DNA of 64,000 nt from Heliocybe sulcata (lineage: Eukaryota; Basidiomycota; Agaricomycetes; Gloeophyllales; Gloeophyllaceae), in contig ML213514.1 in assembly GCA_004369045.1 (NCBI GenBank), positions 418,596 through 482,595 of the forward strand, read 5' to 3'. Position numbers and translations under genes: made by a program. The notes beneath the pieces were generated by a model. It was not told the origin of the DNA. It did no database searches and saw only the letters and a program-made list of their open reading frames with translations. This document shows, one piece after another, positions 25,315 to 42,606 of the stretch (within the stretch, counting starts at the first letter, position 1; every line of letters starts with the position of its first letter).

Positions 25315-25960
25315 TCAGAGCTTTTTGACGCTAACCCGGATGCCTTGACGGAGCATTCGCGAATACGGGCAGAACTAGAACGTTGAGAGTTAGCATGAGC
25401 CTGAAATTAAGATACTGACACCCTACCTCATGCGCTGCCTTGATGATCTCATCATCGTCGACCCCCTCCACGTTGATCTCCACCTCCAGGCCGAACCCCT
25501 CCAATGGGGGCTCCTCGCAGTGCCCGATCCGCACCACGGTGTGCACCTGTGCCGTCTCGGCTACATCTTTCCTCCCTGCCGCAGCCGCGCTTCTTTGGAG
25601 AGCGCCGAGGAAGCAGGATGCGTAGCCCATGGCGAAGAGCTTCTCCGGATTCTGGCCCGTACCTTTACCGCCCATGGCTTTGGGTACGGACATGTCGAGC
25701 TCGAGAAGCTCGTCGCCGTTCGACTTGACTTTGCCGTTGCGGCCGGCACCGGTAGCCGTGGCTTTCGCCAAGTACTATAAAGTGAACTGTCAGGAGGTAC
25801 TGCATAGGCTGAGCAAAGAGATACGTACGATGTGGTCGCGGAGGGTCATGAACGACCGCGTTCGGAGGGCGGAGGACTTGGACGTCGATGCGAGCGACGT
25901 ACGAGCAGAACCCCGTATCGCAGAGACGGCGGAAGAACGGAGGAGAGCGGCGGCGGACAT
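25315..25960 (-). CDS. OsmC/Ohr-family organic hydroperoxide reductase, probably mitochondrial
   Basis: Three exons (25960 to about 25829, a large middle exon, and a short last exon ending at 25315) encode about 185 residues. The first 45 residues (MSAAALLRSSAVSAIRGSAR, then SLASTSKSSALRTRSF) look like a mitochondrial presequence. The core has GGKGTGQNPEKLFAMGYASC, with the peroxidatic Cys in GYASCF, and the last exon has AHEFCPYSRM, with the resolving Cys in CPYS. Ohr enzymes reduce organic peroxides at the first Cys and are recycled through the second, usually with lipoylated partners. Both Cys are present, so activity is expected. The family is widespread in bacteria and also found in fungi; I see no compositional sign of recent transfer. 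Confidence 0.88.
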
Positions 25961-27136
25961 GGTGTTCTTATATTAAGTGTTGGAAGATAGTACTATTAAT
26001 GCTTTGTGAGGGTATGGAGAATACGGGCGTCTAGGATCTCGAAGTTGTGAGACAAATAAGAGAGATGCGGGGAGTGAGTTGCGAGGGACAGGAGGAGGGT
26101 CGTGGGCTAAATACGGTTGGTGTTGGAGACGACACCGATGACCCGCCATGGTGAGCAAGAAATGATATCAACGGACGGCGTGGCATATGGAGCGCTGTCA
26201 TAGATTATGGTGGCAGTCTGAGGCGGCGACATAGCACAGCCACTGAGCGCTGACCGGGTAAAGCGAGAGCCGGAAGAAGGCCGCCGGTAACCACTTTGGT
26301 AAATGTCCCACGGTGTACGGACTTGAGACTGGCGGTGTTTGGAGGAGCGGCGCGAGACTGATACTGCGAAATGTCCATGTAGCTCCGCTGTCGCTCCCAA
26401 CGGTGCCTGGCTTGACGACCAGCTATATAAAATACATGGCATCGTATGGTGCCGCAGGTCATCCGGAGTTGTTCAAAAAGCGATAATGAAACAAACTGAG
26501 CAGAGCATCTTCCTTTGTGTAGTGCCAAGACAGGGAGGGTATCCAAGCCAAGCAGTTATTAACTCCCAGGAACAACTGGTTTGAGTAAGGGATATACCTG
26601 GAATGGAATTAGTGGTGGTCGTATGTCTGGAAGAGTTGGTGACGTTGCATCGCACGGGCGGACACGCGGTTGTCGCGTGTGTGGCTCGTGGCATCCACGC
26701 TTGTGGCCCTCTATTGAGTCACCAGCGCAACGCGTCAGCTTTCCCTTGTTCTCCCTCGACTCTGAAAGAACTTGGGCCTAAGTGTTGTGTGCGGTGCAGC
26801 TCGGGTCTCGTCCAGCAGCAGAAACGACGCGTTTCTGGCCATCTATCGCGCTCAGAGCCTCGGTGCAGTTTCCGATTGGCCGCCACACCCGCCTGTGGCC
26901 TGCAGCAACATCGGCATCTCGGCATATCAACGGCGTTCGGCCATTACCGCACCAGGTCCTCCCAGCGAAATCGTACCTGAGGCTGTTAGTGGCGTCGATT
27001 GTGTGTTGTCTCGTCTTGTGCTGTTTCTAGGTCATCTTTCTGGTCTTTTCTGTAGGCTCGCGCCCTAGCTTGGCGAAGTCTGCCAGTGCGATTGGCTTGG
27101 TGTTTACGAACTGGAGAATACCCAATCGCCATCGCC
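25961..27136. promoter_or_regulatory. long divergent upstream region between Ohr and AP-3 beta
   Basis: These 1176 bases separate two start codons pointing apart. The open frames inside (for example 26603-26980 on the plus strand) have no recognisable motif. A non-coding transcript or a small unseen gene cannot be ruled out. Confidence 0.4.
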
Positions 27137-30100
27137 ATGTCTGGTCTCAATCTCAACGCCATCACCGAAAATGCCTCTCGCCTGGGCATGCGCTTGCAGG
27201 AGACCTTCTCGGAGCATACCCGCGATCTCGCTCTTGCCAAATCTCCGGGCGTGTCCTACTTTGACAGCACGGAAGACAAACTGAAGAACATCCGCAAGCA
27301 GCTCGAGTCCAACAGTGACAGGGAGAAACTGGATGCCATGAAGAGGTTGGTTGCCGTGCGTACGGTTTGCGTGTGCTAGGTGCGGTGTAGTGACGGTGTG
27401 CGCAGATGATATCCAAAGGCCGACCCGTCCCGGAGTACTTCCCTTCGGTGGTGAAAAATGTGTCGACGCATAACCTCGAGATACGCAAACTGGTGTATAT
27501 CTACCTCCTGCGGTACTCCTCACAAGAGCCGGACCTCGCCCTGCTCTCGATCAACACCTTTCAGAAGGACCTGACCGATCCAAACCCACTTATACGAGCG
27601 ATGGCACTTCGCGTGCTCAGTGGAATCAAAGTCGGGATGATCGGAGGCATCGTGGTCATGGGTATCCGGAAGTGTGCGAGCGACGTGAGTCCCTACGTGC
27701 GCAAGGCGGCAGCTCTGGCTGTGCCCAAGTGTTACAAGTGCGTATTGATTCCTGCGTTCCATGGCGCGCAATGGCTGACTTGGATAGTCTCGACAACTCA
27801 CACCTTCCATCGCTCATCCAAGTCCTCACGACCCTCCTGCGCGACCGCTCCCCCCTCTCCCTCGGCGCTACTGCGGTCGCATTCGAGGCAGTCTGTCCGA
27901 CCCGGCTGGACCTCCTCCACCCGCACTACCGACGGTTATGCCGCACCCTCGTCGACATGGACGAATGGGGCCAGGTGGAGATGGTCAACCTCCTCATAAG
28001 GTATGGTGACGACCGAGATGACGTTGCGATGTTCAGGCTGATCATATCCCAGGTACGCGCGGACGATGCTGCCACGGCCGGCGGTCATGAAGACGCTCGA
28101 CAAAAGCGGGAACGAGACTGGGCAAGAGATGTACGACGTGGACCCCGATCTGCAGCTCCTCCTGACCTGCTCCGAGCCCCTCCTGCACTCCCGAAATCCT
28201 GCAGTACGTCTCGCTCGCTCCACTTATCGAGCTAGTGTATCGACTTGAACGCTCTAGGTTGTGCTAGCGGTGGCGCGAGTGTTCTACTACCTTTCCCCCA
28301 CACATTCGTCGTCCTCCTTGTCGCCAATCCTCCATCCTCTCCTCCGCCTGCTCACAATCTCTAAGGAGGTGGAACGCGTCGTGCTCGTGTATATACTTGT
28401 CATTGCTCGGTGGGTACCGGTACGTACCAGTCTCCCTCTCTGTCTTTCTTCGGACTTGAAATTCTTGTGGTAGACGCTGTTCGCGAGCCATTTCGCGCGC
28501 TTTCTCATCCGGTCGGACGATATCGCGCAGAGCAAAGAACTGAAAATCAAAGTCTTGCTCTCGATATTGAACCGCGAGAACCACCAGGCGCTGCTGCGCG
28601 AGTTTATTGTGAGTTTTCCGCAAAGTGGCGACAGTAGCGCATTTCTTAGTGGGCGTGTTGCATATAGGATTATGCGCATGACACGGACGATGCCCTCGTG
28701 GGCGCGTCCATCCGCGCCATCGGTCGGGTGGCGAGGCTCGAGCCAGACTGCACGCAGCAGTGTCTGTCCGTGCTGCTGACCTTTATTCGGTCAAAGCATG
28801 GTCGGTCGCCTCCCTTCCCTCCCTGTCCTTCTCATTCACCGTACGTCTGTTCTCGATGCCCCAGACATTCAAGTCTCCACGGCCGTCCTCGTCCTCAAGT
28901 CGCTCGTACAGTCGCAGTCCAAGCTCCCGGCGTCCGGTTCTGATTCAGCGTCGATTATCAGCACGTTAGCGTATAGGATAGATGATATCAGGCACCCGCA
29001 GGCGAGAGCCTGCGTGATATGGTTGGTGGGCCAGTATGCGAAGGATGAGAGTGTGAAGGAAGGGGAGGGCGTGGAAGGGGTGGCGAAATGGGCACCGGAT
29101 GTGTTGAGGAAGGGGGTGAAGGGATTCGTTGGGGAGGTGGGTGTCTATGTTCTTTCATTTCAGTGTATGTGTATATGGAATTGTGGGATGTGCTGATCTC
29201 TTGCAGGCCCCGCTGGTGAAGCTGCAGACGTTGACGCTCGCGGCGAAACTACTCGTTTTGGCTCCTGCGCATCCTGTACTTAAGATGTTGGCGAAATATG
29301 TGTTTGCACTGGCGCGGTATGATGCGGACTTTGGGGTAAGGGATCGAGCGAGGATGTTGAGTGCCCTGATGGCGGGCGTTGTGCCGGGGCTTACGAAGAG
29401 TGCTGGTGAGTTCTCTTGGATATTGGTGACTTAGCGAGCGTTAATTTTTTGGAGTAGTCGCAGAAGATGAAGAAGAAGAGGAAAGGGGCGGTGTCGTACT
29501 TAGACGGGAGCAGGTGGAGCTGGTGCTGTTCGAAGGGAAAATGGTCGGGGACGAGGGTGACTTTGCAGACAGTAAGCAGCTCTCGACACAGTCCAATAGA
29601 CGGCTATCTCTCATATACCTTGTATTTTTCTCTGCAGTTGACGAGTCGACTCCTCTCGGTACGCTATCAGCGATCACGAACAGGGACATGCGGGGCGACA
29701 GCATCTTGCCGGGTTGGCTTGAGCAAGGGACGGAGCCGTCGTTGAGAGATACGGAGGATGACATGCCTCAGCCTCCTCCTGCTCAGGTCCTGGGTTCTGG
29801 GACGCCAGCGATGAGGTCGGTGATGGCCTCGCCTGTGGTGCTTACGCCGACGGGAGGTGCGTCACCCAGTGGGTCCGTGCCGAAGACGGGTGCTGCGAAG
29901 TTTATGGATATGGATGATTTGGACACGTTCTATGCGGAAGAGGAGGAGGAGGAGGAGGAGGAGGAGGAGGAGAGTGAAGAGGAGGAGGAGGAAGAGGAAG
30001 AGACTGAAGAAGAAGACGAAGGGGAAGAGGAGGGTAGCGCGGAAGGATTAGGGCAGAGAGGTGATAGAGTCGAGGAGGGTCCCGCGGAGAGCATTGAAGA

Positions 30101-30200
30101 GGAGGAAGAGAGCGAGGAGGAAAGTGAAGAGGAAGAACGTGACGAGAGGGCGCGGTTGTATACGGCTGGTCTGGAGGATTCAGGTCAAGCACATTGGTAG
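27137..30200 (+). CDS. AP-3 adaptor complex subunit beta
   Basis: The protein starts MSGLNLNAITENASRLGMRL and is a HEAT/armadillo adaptin trunk: KGRPVPEYFPSVVKNVSTHN, VSPYVRKAAALAVPKCYK, SLGATAVAFEAVCPTR and LRTLVDMDEWGQ-like VDMDEWGQVEMVNLLIRYGD. The order and the NLEIRKLVYIYLLRYS stretch are those of beta adaptins, and the N-terminus with the long acidic Ser/Glu hinge fits AP-3 beta, which sorts cargo from the Golgi to the vacuole. The last exon has two long Glu runs (from about 29938) and stops at 30200. It therefore lacks the C-terminal ear of animal AP3B. The intron near 28208-28258 joins NPA to VVLAVARVFYYL. About twelve exons in all. Confidence 0.88.
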
Positions 30201-30637
30201 TAAGTGTTGTGAAACGTGCACAAGGGGCCTTTGTTGTGCAAATGACCAAGAAGCAGTAAGATTCCAAGTTCTCTTTCGCGCTCCCATTTGACAACATTAC
30301 TGGCTACGGGTATGCCTACACAAGTAAGCAGCTGCCTGGTTTATCTGCAGTGGGGTCTCTGAGAGTGCTTCTTATAGGTGTCCAAACTGTAGACGTGTAA
30401 CGTCCGGCTGTGCCATCAACAGACTGAGCCACTGTCCCAGTTCCTTTCGAGTTTCGAGATTCCCGATCCGTGAGATCTTGAGAGTTTACGCATTCCTTCT
30501 CGAGTAAGATCGGCAGACTGCAACTTCTCCCAGAGCGGCGCCACCGGCCGCATCGCATAAGTACTTGGATCAGTGATTGTCTTCCAAGCGTTTGGATAAC
30601 CCAGGAACTTCGACTTCGTCTCTTCCAAGCTTTCCAG
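30201..30637. other. intergenic stretch, 437 bp
   Basis: Upstream region of the P450 gene. No gene or clear motif is seen on either strand. Confidence 0.45.
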
Positions 30638-33062
30638 ATGATATCTCCTCCCATTCTGCCCCTGTTGGCTCTTGCATGCGCCGTTACTTACCTCTATAAG
30701 CGATGGAGAGCCCGCATCTCTCTTCGTGATATACAGGGCCCCAAATCTTACTCTTTCCTTCTGGGGAACCTGGGTGAAATGTACTTGGGTCCTGCAGCAG
30801 AAGCCGATTTCAAGTGGCACCAAACCTTTGGGTCGGTTGTTAGATACAAAGGCATACTGAATGTACGTCCCCTCACTGTACTGCTGTTCTCTCTTCAGCT
30901 GATCCAGGCGGGTGTAATAGGATGATTATCTCATGATCTCTGATCCAAAAGCTCTGCAACACATTCTGCACACGTCAGCGTACCACTTTGTGAAAGACTC
31001 AGGCGGAAAGAGAGCCCTAACCCATCTTCTGGCTGGGCGTAGCTTGAACTCAGTGGACGGTGCACCTCACCTTTTCCTATGCTAGGAGGCTATGCGAGTA
31101 TTTACTTCGGTTTTGCAGGAGAAGAACATAGGCGTCAACGCAAAGTGATGCTCCCGGCTTTTGGGGGACCTGAGTCTAGAGCGCTGTTCCCAGTCTTCAC
31201 GAAGATATCTCAAGAGGTGCGTTCCTGCAGCCGTATTGTCGACCTTACTGATTATACGCAGCTTGTGGCACGCTGGAAAGACACCATATCTCAAGAGGCT
31301 AGCGCTGACTCTGGGTCTGTCATATTCAATATTCCCAAGTGGCTGAGCCGAGCCACGCTCGACGCGATCGGTGAAGGTGTGTAACCCCTTCCTTCATCCT
31401 CCGCTCAGTTATCCGTATAGTCAAGTCATCTTGCTATTCAATCTACTACGACCTTGATTTGCGGTCCTTCTTTCCTCCGTTCTGCCAACCGTTGGCCCGT
31501 CCTGGCAGTTGACACTGCGTTCACGCAGCTGCGTTTGACTACCAGTTTGGCGCTCTGGACAACGCAGAGACCGAGCTTGGCAAGGCATACGAGCACGTCA
31601 AGTACGTCGAGGCATCTCTGTAATCTCACAACATGTGCTAAGCACGGTGCAGTGGGGCATTTTTCGGTATTCCCACACCCTCCCGTGTTTTCGTGGACTC
31701 CTTGATCGACTATCTTCCATCCTGGCTTGTACTCAAACTGGTGACCTCCATACCTAATGAAAGGCCAGTGATCCCGCCATTGCTTGATCTCTCTTTGCAA
31801 CGATTATAATGGCAATAGGTATAAAAAGATGCGATATACGGCGGATACCTCGGCACGGGTTGCGAAGGACCTTCTCCGGGAGAAGCGGGGCGCCGTCGAC
31901 CTTGGAAAGTCGAGCAGGGACGTTATGAGCCAGCTCGGTAGATTGTGATGTTCTCAGTGCCAGGCGTATCTCATAAGTGGATCATACTTAGTCAAAGCAA
32001 ACGCGTCCACCAACCCGAAGGCGCAACTCTCGGAAGAAGAGCTCTACGCCGAGATGCGGTACGTGCTCGTCTTGGAGGCCCTGCTCTTGTCGCTTTCTTC
32101 GCTAACTGCATCACCTGCATTGATAAGCATCATCCTCTTCGCCGGGCATGAGACGACATCGAACACACTGACCTGGACGTTGTGGGAGCTTGCGAAACAC
32201 CCGGAGGTTCAGACCCGGCTTAGGACCGAGATCAAAGAGGCTCAAGTCAAGGCCCAAGCGAAAGGGCAGACTGAGCTGGCTCTCCATGATATCGAGGGTA
32301 TCGAATACCTGCAAGCGGTGCTCAAGGTGCGCGATGTAGCCGCCTTGGGCACGTAGGATTCTACTGATCATGTCAAACCAGGAAGGACTCAGGTTTCACC
32401 CGGCAGTCCCGCGTTTCCAGCGTGTTGCGAGGGACGATGAAGTCATCCCGTTATCCAAGCCTATCCGTGCCACGTCCGGAGCGACGCTCTCCGAACTTAT
32501 GGTCCCCGGTGGTACGAAGATTGTGGTGACCATAGCTGCGTATAACAGGTATCGTGTCTCCTGATTCGGCCTTTGCTGCGCGATCCTCATGGACTCTGTT
32601 TGGTTAGGGATGAGGAGCTGTGGGGTCCCGATGCGAACGTATTCAATCCCGATCGATGGATGTCCAGCCACGAGAGGAATAAGGAGCACACATCCATCGG
32701 CGTAGTGGGAAACACGTACGCGACAAAATCTCCTCATTGACATACATGCGAGATCTCAAGATTCAATAACTCAACAGGCTGACTTTCTCGAGCGGCACGC
32801 GGTCTTGCATCGGATGGCGCTTCGCGTGAGCATTGCCTTCCCCATACCAAGTTATTCTTGACTTACTTACCTGTCATGACACAGTATGACGGAGATGCAA
32901 TGCTTTCTGGTCGACCTCATCAGCAATTTCGAGTTTTCGCTGCCCCCGGACGGGAAGCGGATTAGAAGGGAGGCACCGGCGTTGATGTTCCCCGTGGTCG
33001 AGGGTGAGACGCAGGATGGGGTGAAGCTGCCCCTGTGTGTCTCGATCGCGACTGGCCAGTAA
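30638..33062 (+). CDS. cytochrome P450 monooxygenase
   Basis: A membrane anchor (MISPPILPLLALACAVTYLY) is followed by a basic hinge and the proline-poor start of the catalytic domain. Exons then give HRRQRKVMLPAFGGPESRAL (C-helix), the I-helix LFAGHETTSNTLTWTLWELA with its AGxxTT-type oxygen-activating core, EGLRFHPAVPRFQRVARDDE (ExxR), FNPDRW and the haem loop FSSGTRSCIGWRF with the Cys ligand. All key residues are present, so an active ER-bound enzyme is expected. The intron near 31764 can be read either with a GC donor (31764-31818) or with a GT donor (31768-31828); both keep the frame. The substrate is unknown. The tail ends LCVSIATGQ. The pump at 35.1 kb lies downstream on the same strand. 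Confidence 0.92.
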
Positions 33063-33768
33063 GGGTGGCTAGACGTGTGTCGGACTGTCATCGACAGGAA
33101 GACTTGGCGATAGTAGGCAGCCAGTGAAATCCTCCGCGGCTGCTACTTACTGTGGTCTCTTCCTGAAAGAAGAAATAGATCAGAGGCTGCCGTGTAGTCC
33201 TGGGTGCTCCTGTATTTGCGGACTGAGGTCGGTGTCTCGCGCTCATTTCCGGTAAACGGCACTGCGGCCTTCTTCTGTGTAAGTCGAGATTTGAATTAGG
33301 CGCCCATGTGGGGCGTGTCTGAGTCTCAGAATAGACTGTGACTCGTCACGTGACACGCAAACGGGAGGGAGCCACAATCTGCCGCCAATTTCCTGCTTGC
33401 GCTGACCTTTGAATACTGGCCCTTGCGATCATCCTGCACGGAGTTCACCAATTCTTGTCATCAAAATCAACGCAGATTGTCGCCGTCGGCGATGAGGAAC
33501 ATAGTGTTGATCTCTGCTCTGGCCCGAAGCGCTATGCTCTCTTCTGAAAGTACGATTGGACAGGAGGCTACCATGTACTACTAGTACTGGTTGATTGTGT
33601 GCTTTCCACGCGCGAGGACATAGCAGCGCTCTTTTCTGTAAGTCGAAACCCGAATCAGGTGCCCATTGTAAGCAACCAGCACGTCCTCATTTTTCTCTGT
33701 TCGATCTTCTTGGGGTTCGACCCGCCGCCTGGTTGCTGAATCCTAGTAGCCCGATAGGTACATTCGAG
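33063..33768. other. intergenic stretch, 706 bp, with an imperfect direct repeat
   Basis: I see no supported gene. A roughly 35-base sequence around 33274-33309 recurs imperfectly at 33635-33669 (shared core tgtaagtcga...gaat.agg.gcccat). A palindromic tcacgtga lies near 33336-33343. A 30-codon frame from 33493 (MRNIVLISALARSAM...) is too short to claim. Confidence 0.45.
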
Positions 33769-34465
33769 TCAGCATTCAGTGCTTAGTATGCTCGCCGTGT
33801 CATCTAGCAATCTTAGGACACTGAGAGAGGATACGCACGCTCTATCCGCGGCCTCTTTGTGCACAGTTATAACTCTAGTTGACTGCGCGCGGAAGAATGT
33901 CGTAATCTGTTATGAGTACCGCATGGATAAAATGGAATAAGGCATACTGCGGAGATGAATGTCTGGAACCCGCAACTTACCTCATGCCGCATTCGCTGCA
34001 GCTCCGCAGCAGTGAGGTGCTCGCGTAGGGCTTCGTTCATTGCAGAGTCCATTCGTGACTCTATTAGCACGAGCTGCGTACCACGATCGCATCAGCTTAT
34101 GCCACCGACGTATCATTAAATCGGGCGGGATTTACTTGTTTCTGTCTTATGTCGACGTCAAATGTCGGTGTCACCTGCCCAGACAGCTTTTCGACCTGGC
34201 TGATGATCTGTCTCTGCAACTCCTGGCTCTCATCCATGAGCTGGGTGGCGTCGCCGTCAGGTATTAGCGAGAGTGTGGCTGCATACTGAGCAATTAAGGT
34301 CTCTATCTTCTCAAGGAAAATATGGAACCCATGTCAGCGCGGCTATGGAGCGACGAGATCACATACATCTCCGTACAAATCGCCTTTTTCGTGGGGAACA
34401 GATGATTTAGTAGTGGTAGTCGTACTCGGTTGAGAGGAACGTTTGCGGAAGTGCATCGCCGTCAT
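33769..34465 (-). CDS. small helical/coiled-coil protein of unknown function
   Basis: Four minus-strand exons join in frame: ATG 34465 (MTAMHFRKRSSQPSTTTTTK) to a GTATGT donor, then KIETLIAQYAATLSL...RQKQ, LVLIESRMDSAMNEALREHL and ITTFFRAQSTRVITVHKEAA, with a stop at 33769. The protein has about 175 residues. After a Ser/Thr-rich N-terminus it is predicted almost wholly helical, with Leu/Gln/Glu heptads (ESQELQRQIISQVEKLSG) typical of coiled coils. I do not recognise it. No signal peptide or membrane segment is visible. The coding call rests on four clean GT-AG joints and amphipathic composition, so it could be wrong in detail. Confidence 0.55.
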
Positions 34466-35111
34466 ACAGAAATCTTGCTTTCAATGGCGTGGACTACTGA
34501 AGATACAGAACCAAGGAGGAGATGGAAGAGTATTAAGAATGCGCAGTCTGCACAGCTGCATGGGAAGACTCTGGGGATAATAGTATTTAGATAGCCGCCC
34601 AGAGCCTTGATGATGTCGAGAGAGAGAATGAAGCAGACCCGAGTGCTGGAAGCCGTAATACAGGCAAATACCGGCAAAATGGTGGGTCGAAAATATTCCT
34701 CACGGCCTCGGGTGCACGGCTGGCATCATGTCATCAGAGTGCGTAAGCCACAGCCGGCGGGCTCGCTGTTTCACACGGTTGTGGCTCCGAGGTGTGCTTC
34801 CTTTCTCACCGCTGTGGCTGAGCATTTCCATAGTTGTGGCTTAGATACCTTATTGGAATTCCAATGTTTTGATTGGCCGCCGATGGGAAACGTAGGCGTC
34901 GATCGTCGGCTGTGGCATGCGTGTCCGAGTCACAGTGGCTTTTACTGCTTCATAAAGCTGCGGGCCGTCGCCTGCTCCCGCCTCGCATCACTGCGAACCG
35001 TCGGACGTTAAGCATAACCCGTCGGACGTCGAGGAACACCCGCTGGGCGAGTCAGCGCACTACACTCCTATTAAGCAGGGCATCTTACCATCGTACAGAC
35101 CGTGTAGGACG
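34466..35111 (+). promoter_or_regulatory. upstream region of the ABCC transporter with repeated TGTGGC motifs and CCAAT boxes
   Basis: Within 34748-34940 the heptamer TGTGGCT or a one-base variant occurs six times (34748-34755 on the minus strand; 34779, 34812, 34834, 34910 and 34933 on the plus strand). A perfect 14-base palindrome, attggaattccaat (34852-34865), holds two inverted CCAAT boxes, and a third lies at 34872-34876. The cluster is 170-360 bases before the transporter ATG. A regulatory role is inferred from repetition and position. Confidence 0.5.
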
Positions 35112-41128
<6,017 letters not shown>

Positions 41129-41959
41129 TTATTTAGACTACGCATTTATGATTGCGATGCTGCAGATATATCGAGGAACGACCTCGAAAGACTAGTGTAC
41201 CATATCAGTAATGATCATGTCATTGTAGGATGTACAACTTCGATTTACTTGGGCTTGACTTGCATAGTTATAGACGTCCTCTTCAACGATCGAACATCGT
41301 TTCCTCGTTCTTGAATCCCACATGCCTAGAAAAGACCTCCCTGATTTCTTCACGGATCCTGGAGGGCTGCATATAAAGACACAGGCATTGTCTGCAACCT
41401 CGAATATTTGCTTCCGGTGCGAACATCAGACCCTCTCGCGATTCGGGAAAGTAACAGTTGCACCTCTATGAGTCACTGCAGCCTTGTCGAAGTGCCTTTT
41501 CACTCCGGTCTTCTACTAGTCATCATCAATTGCGCTGCGCATCTTCAATATTGTCTTCCTTCTTCTTCTCTTCTTTGTCTTTCTTCGCTTTCTCCAGCTC
41601 AGCTTGCTTCTGTTTGCTAGTTCTATAGCCACAATGTCACTTTCGGTCTGTCAAAGCTCAGCAGGTGCGCAGACAGTGCATAGTTAAGACCACTCATGGT
41701 AGGCAATATAAACTTGCCACGACACGTTTAAAGCTCAGCCGCGACCATCCCCGTATCTGCGGTTACTAAAAACATTCTTCGCGTCCGTAATATTCCATAT
41801 CATCCTGTTACCATGCTCATCCCCCCCTTGGCAATACATTTAGTGATGCAATGCTCCCGTGTTCGGCTGCTCTTGCACATTGAATGGTATTTTGCTATGA
41901 CTGGCGACTCATAAGGTCGTCCGAGATGCTAGCGCGCTTATAATCCAGACGCCGATGAC
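41129..41959. other. intergenic stretch, 831 bp
   Basis: This is the 3' flank of the transporter gene. I see no gene on either strand. Confidence 0.4.
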
Positions 41960-42303
41960 CTAACTTGACAGCAAATGCATGGGCACCGGTACTGCAGAAT
42001 TCGCCTCGTGGAAGACCTTGGCGAGAGGAGCATAGCGGTATTCATCTGAGTACTTCAGTTTCGTTGAATCGCCACCACCCCCCGCGTCATTGACCGGAAA
42101 GTCTAGTTGAATGAGGGCGCTCTCAGTATAAGTAAGCATTCACTGAGATTAGCCTTACGTTGCTTGCAGTCAGCTTTGCTTTGGTTGGGCGCATCTGCTG
42201 CCGCAGTGACGGAGGGCGGGCAAGAAAGGGATGGACAGAGGATGGCGAGGACAGGTGCGTTATATACGAGTGAAGCTGTGAACAGGGCGAAGGTGCATGG
42301 TCC
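41960..42303 (-). pseudogene. possible remnant of a PhzF-type isomerase gene
   Basis: Two minus-strand pieces look coding. The right one (from 42303) reads GPCTFALFTASLVYNAPVLA, which could be a worn copy of the PhzF CGHATLAxAHVL segment. The left one (about 42123-41960) reads SALIQLDFPVNDAGGGDSTK, then YRYAPLAKVFHEANS, and resembles the 'I.LDFP' region of PhzF proteins before an early stop. The rest of a PhzF protein (about 300 residues) is missing on both sides. A decayed, truncated copy is my reading; the match is by eye and weak. Confidence 0.25.
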
Positions 42304-42606
42304 GAATTTTACACTCGTCAGTCATGCGTCAGTATGCATCTCACCTGCACCCGAGAAAGACACCACGGGAGGCTGATGCAAAACCAACGTTGCGAGTCCC
42401 ATAAATTGGCGTGTAAGAATGCCTGGAATCACTGATTGCAGGGTGACAAAGAGATCGCGAATTGTTCGATAGCCAGTAGGAGATACAGTTCCAAATCAAG
42501 CCTCCCACAGACATAACCTATAATATTACGCAGGGAGTCCATATAAGCACCGACCAAAAGCCCAAGAAAGTAAACTAATTATACATGCTTCTGATGACTT
42601 CCACCT

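Noticed and set aside
29935-30170. GAG/GAA microsatellite
   Set aside because: In frame and coding for the acidic hinge of AP-3 beta; it is not an independent repeat element.
29902-30297. Leu/Pro-rich minus-strand frame of 131 codons
   Set aside because: Antisense of the Glu-run hinge of AP-3 beta (gag repeats read as ctc).
33700-33730. 'ggggttcgacccg', resembling a TPsiC arm
   Set aside because: Flanks do not fold into a tRNA cloverleaf.
34607-35011. 134-codon plus-strand frame before the ABC gene
   Set aside because: No recognisable domain, and it spans the repeated promoter motifs; more likely upstream regulatory DNA.
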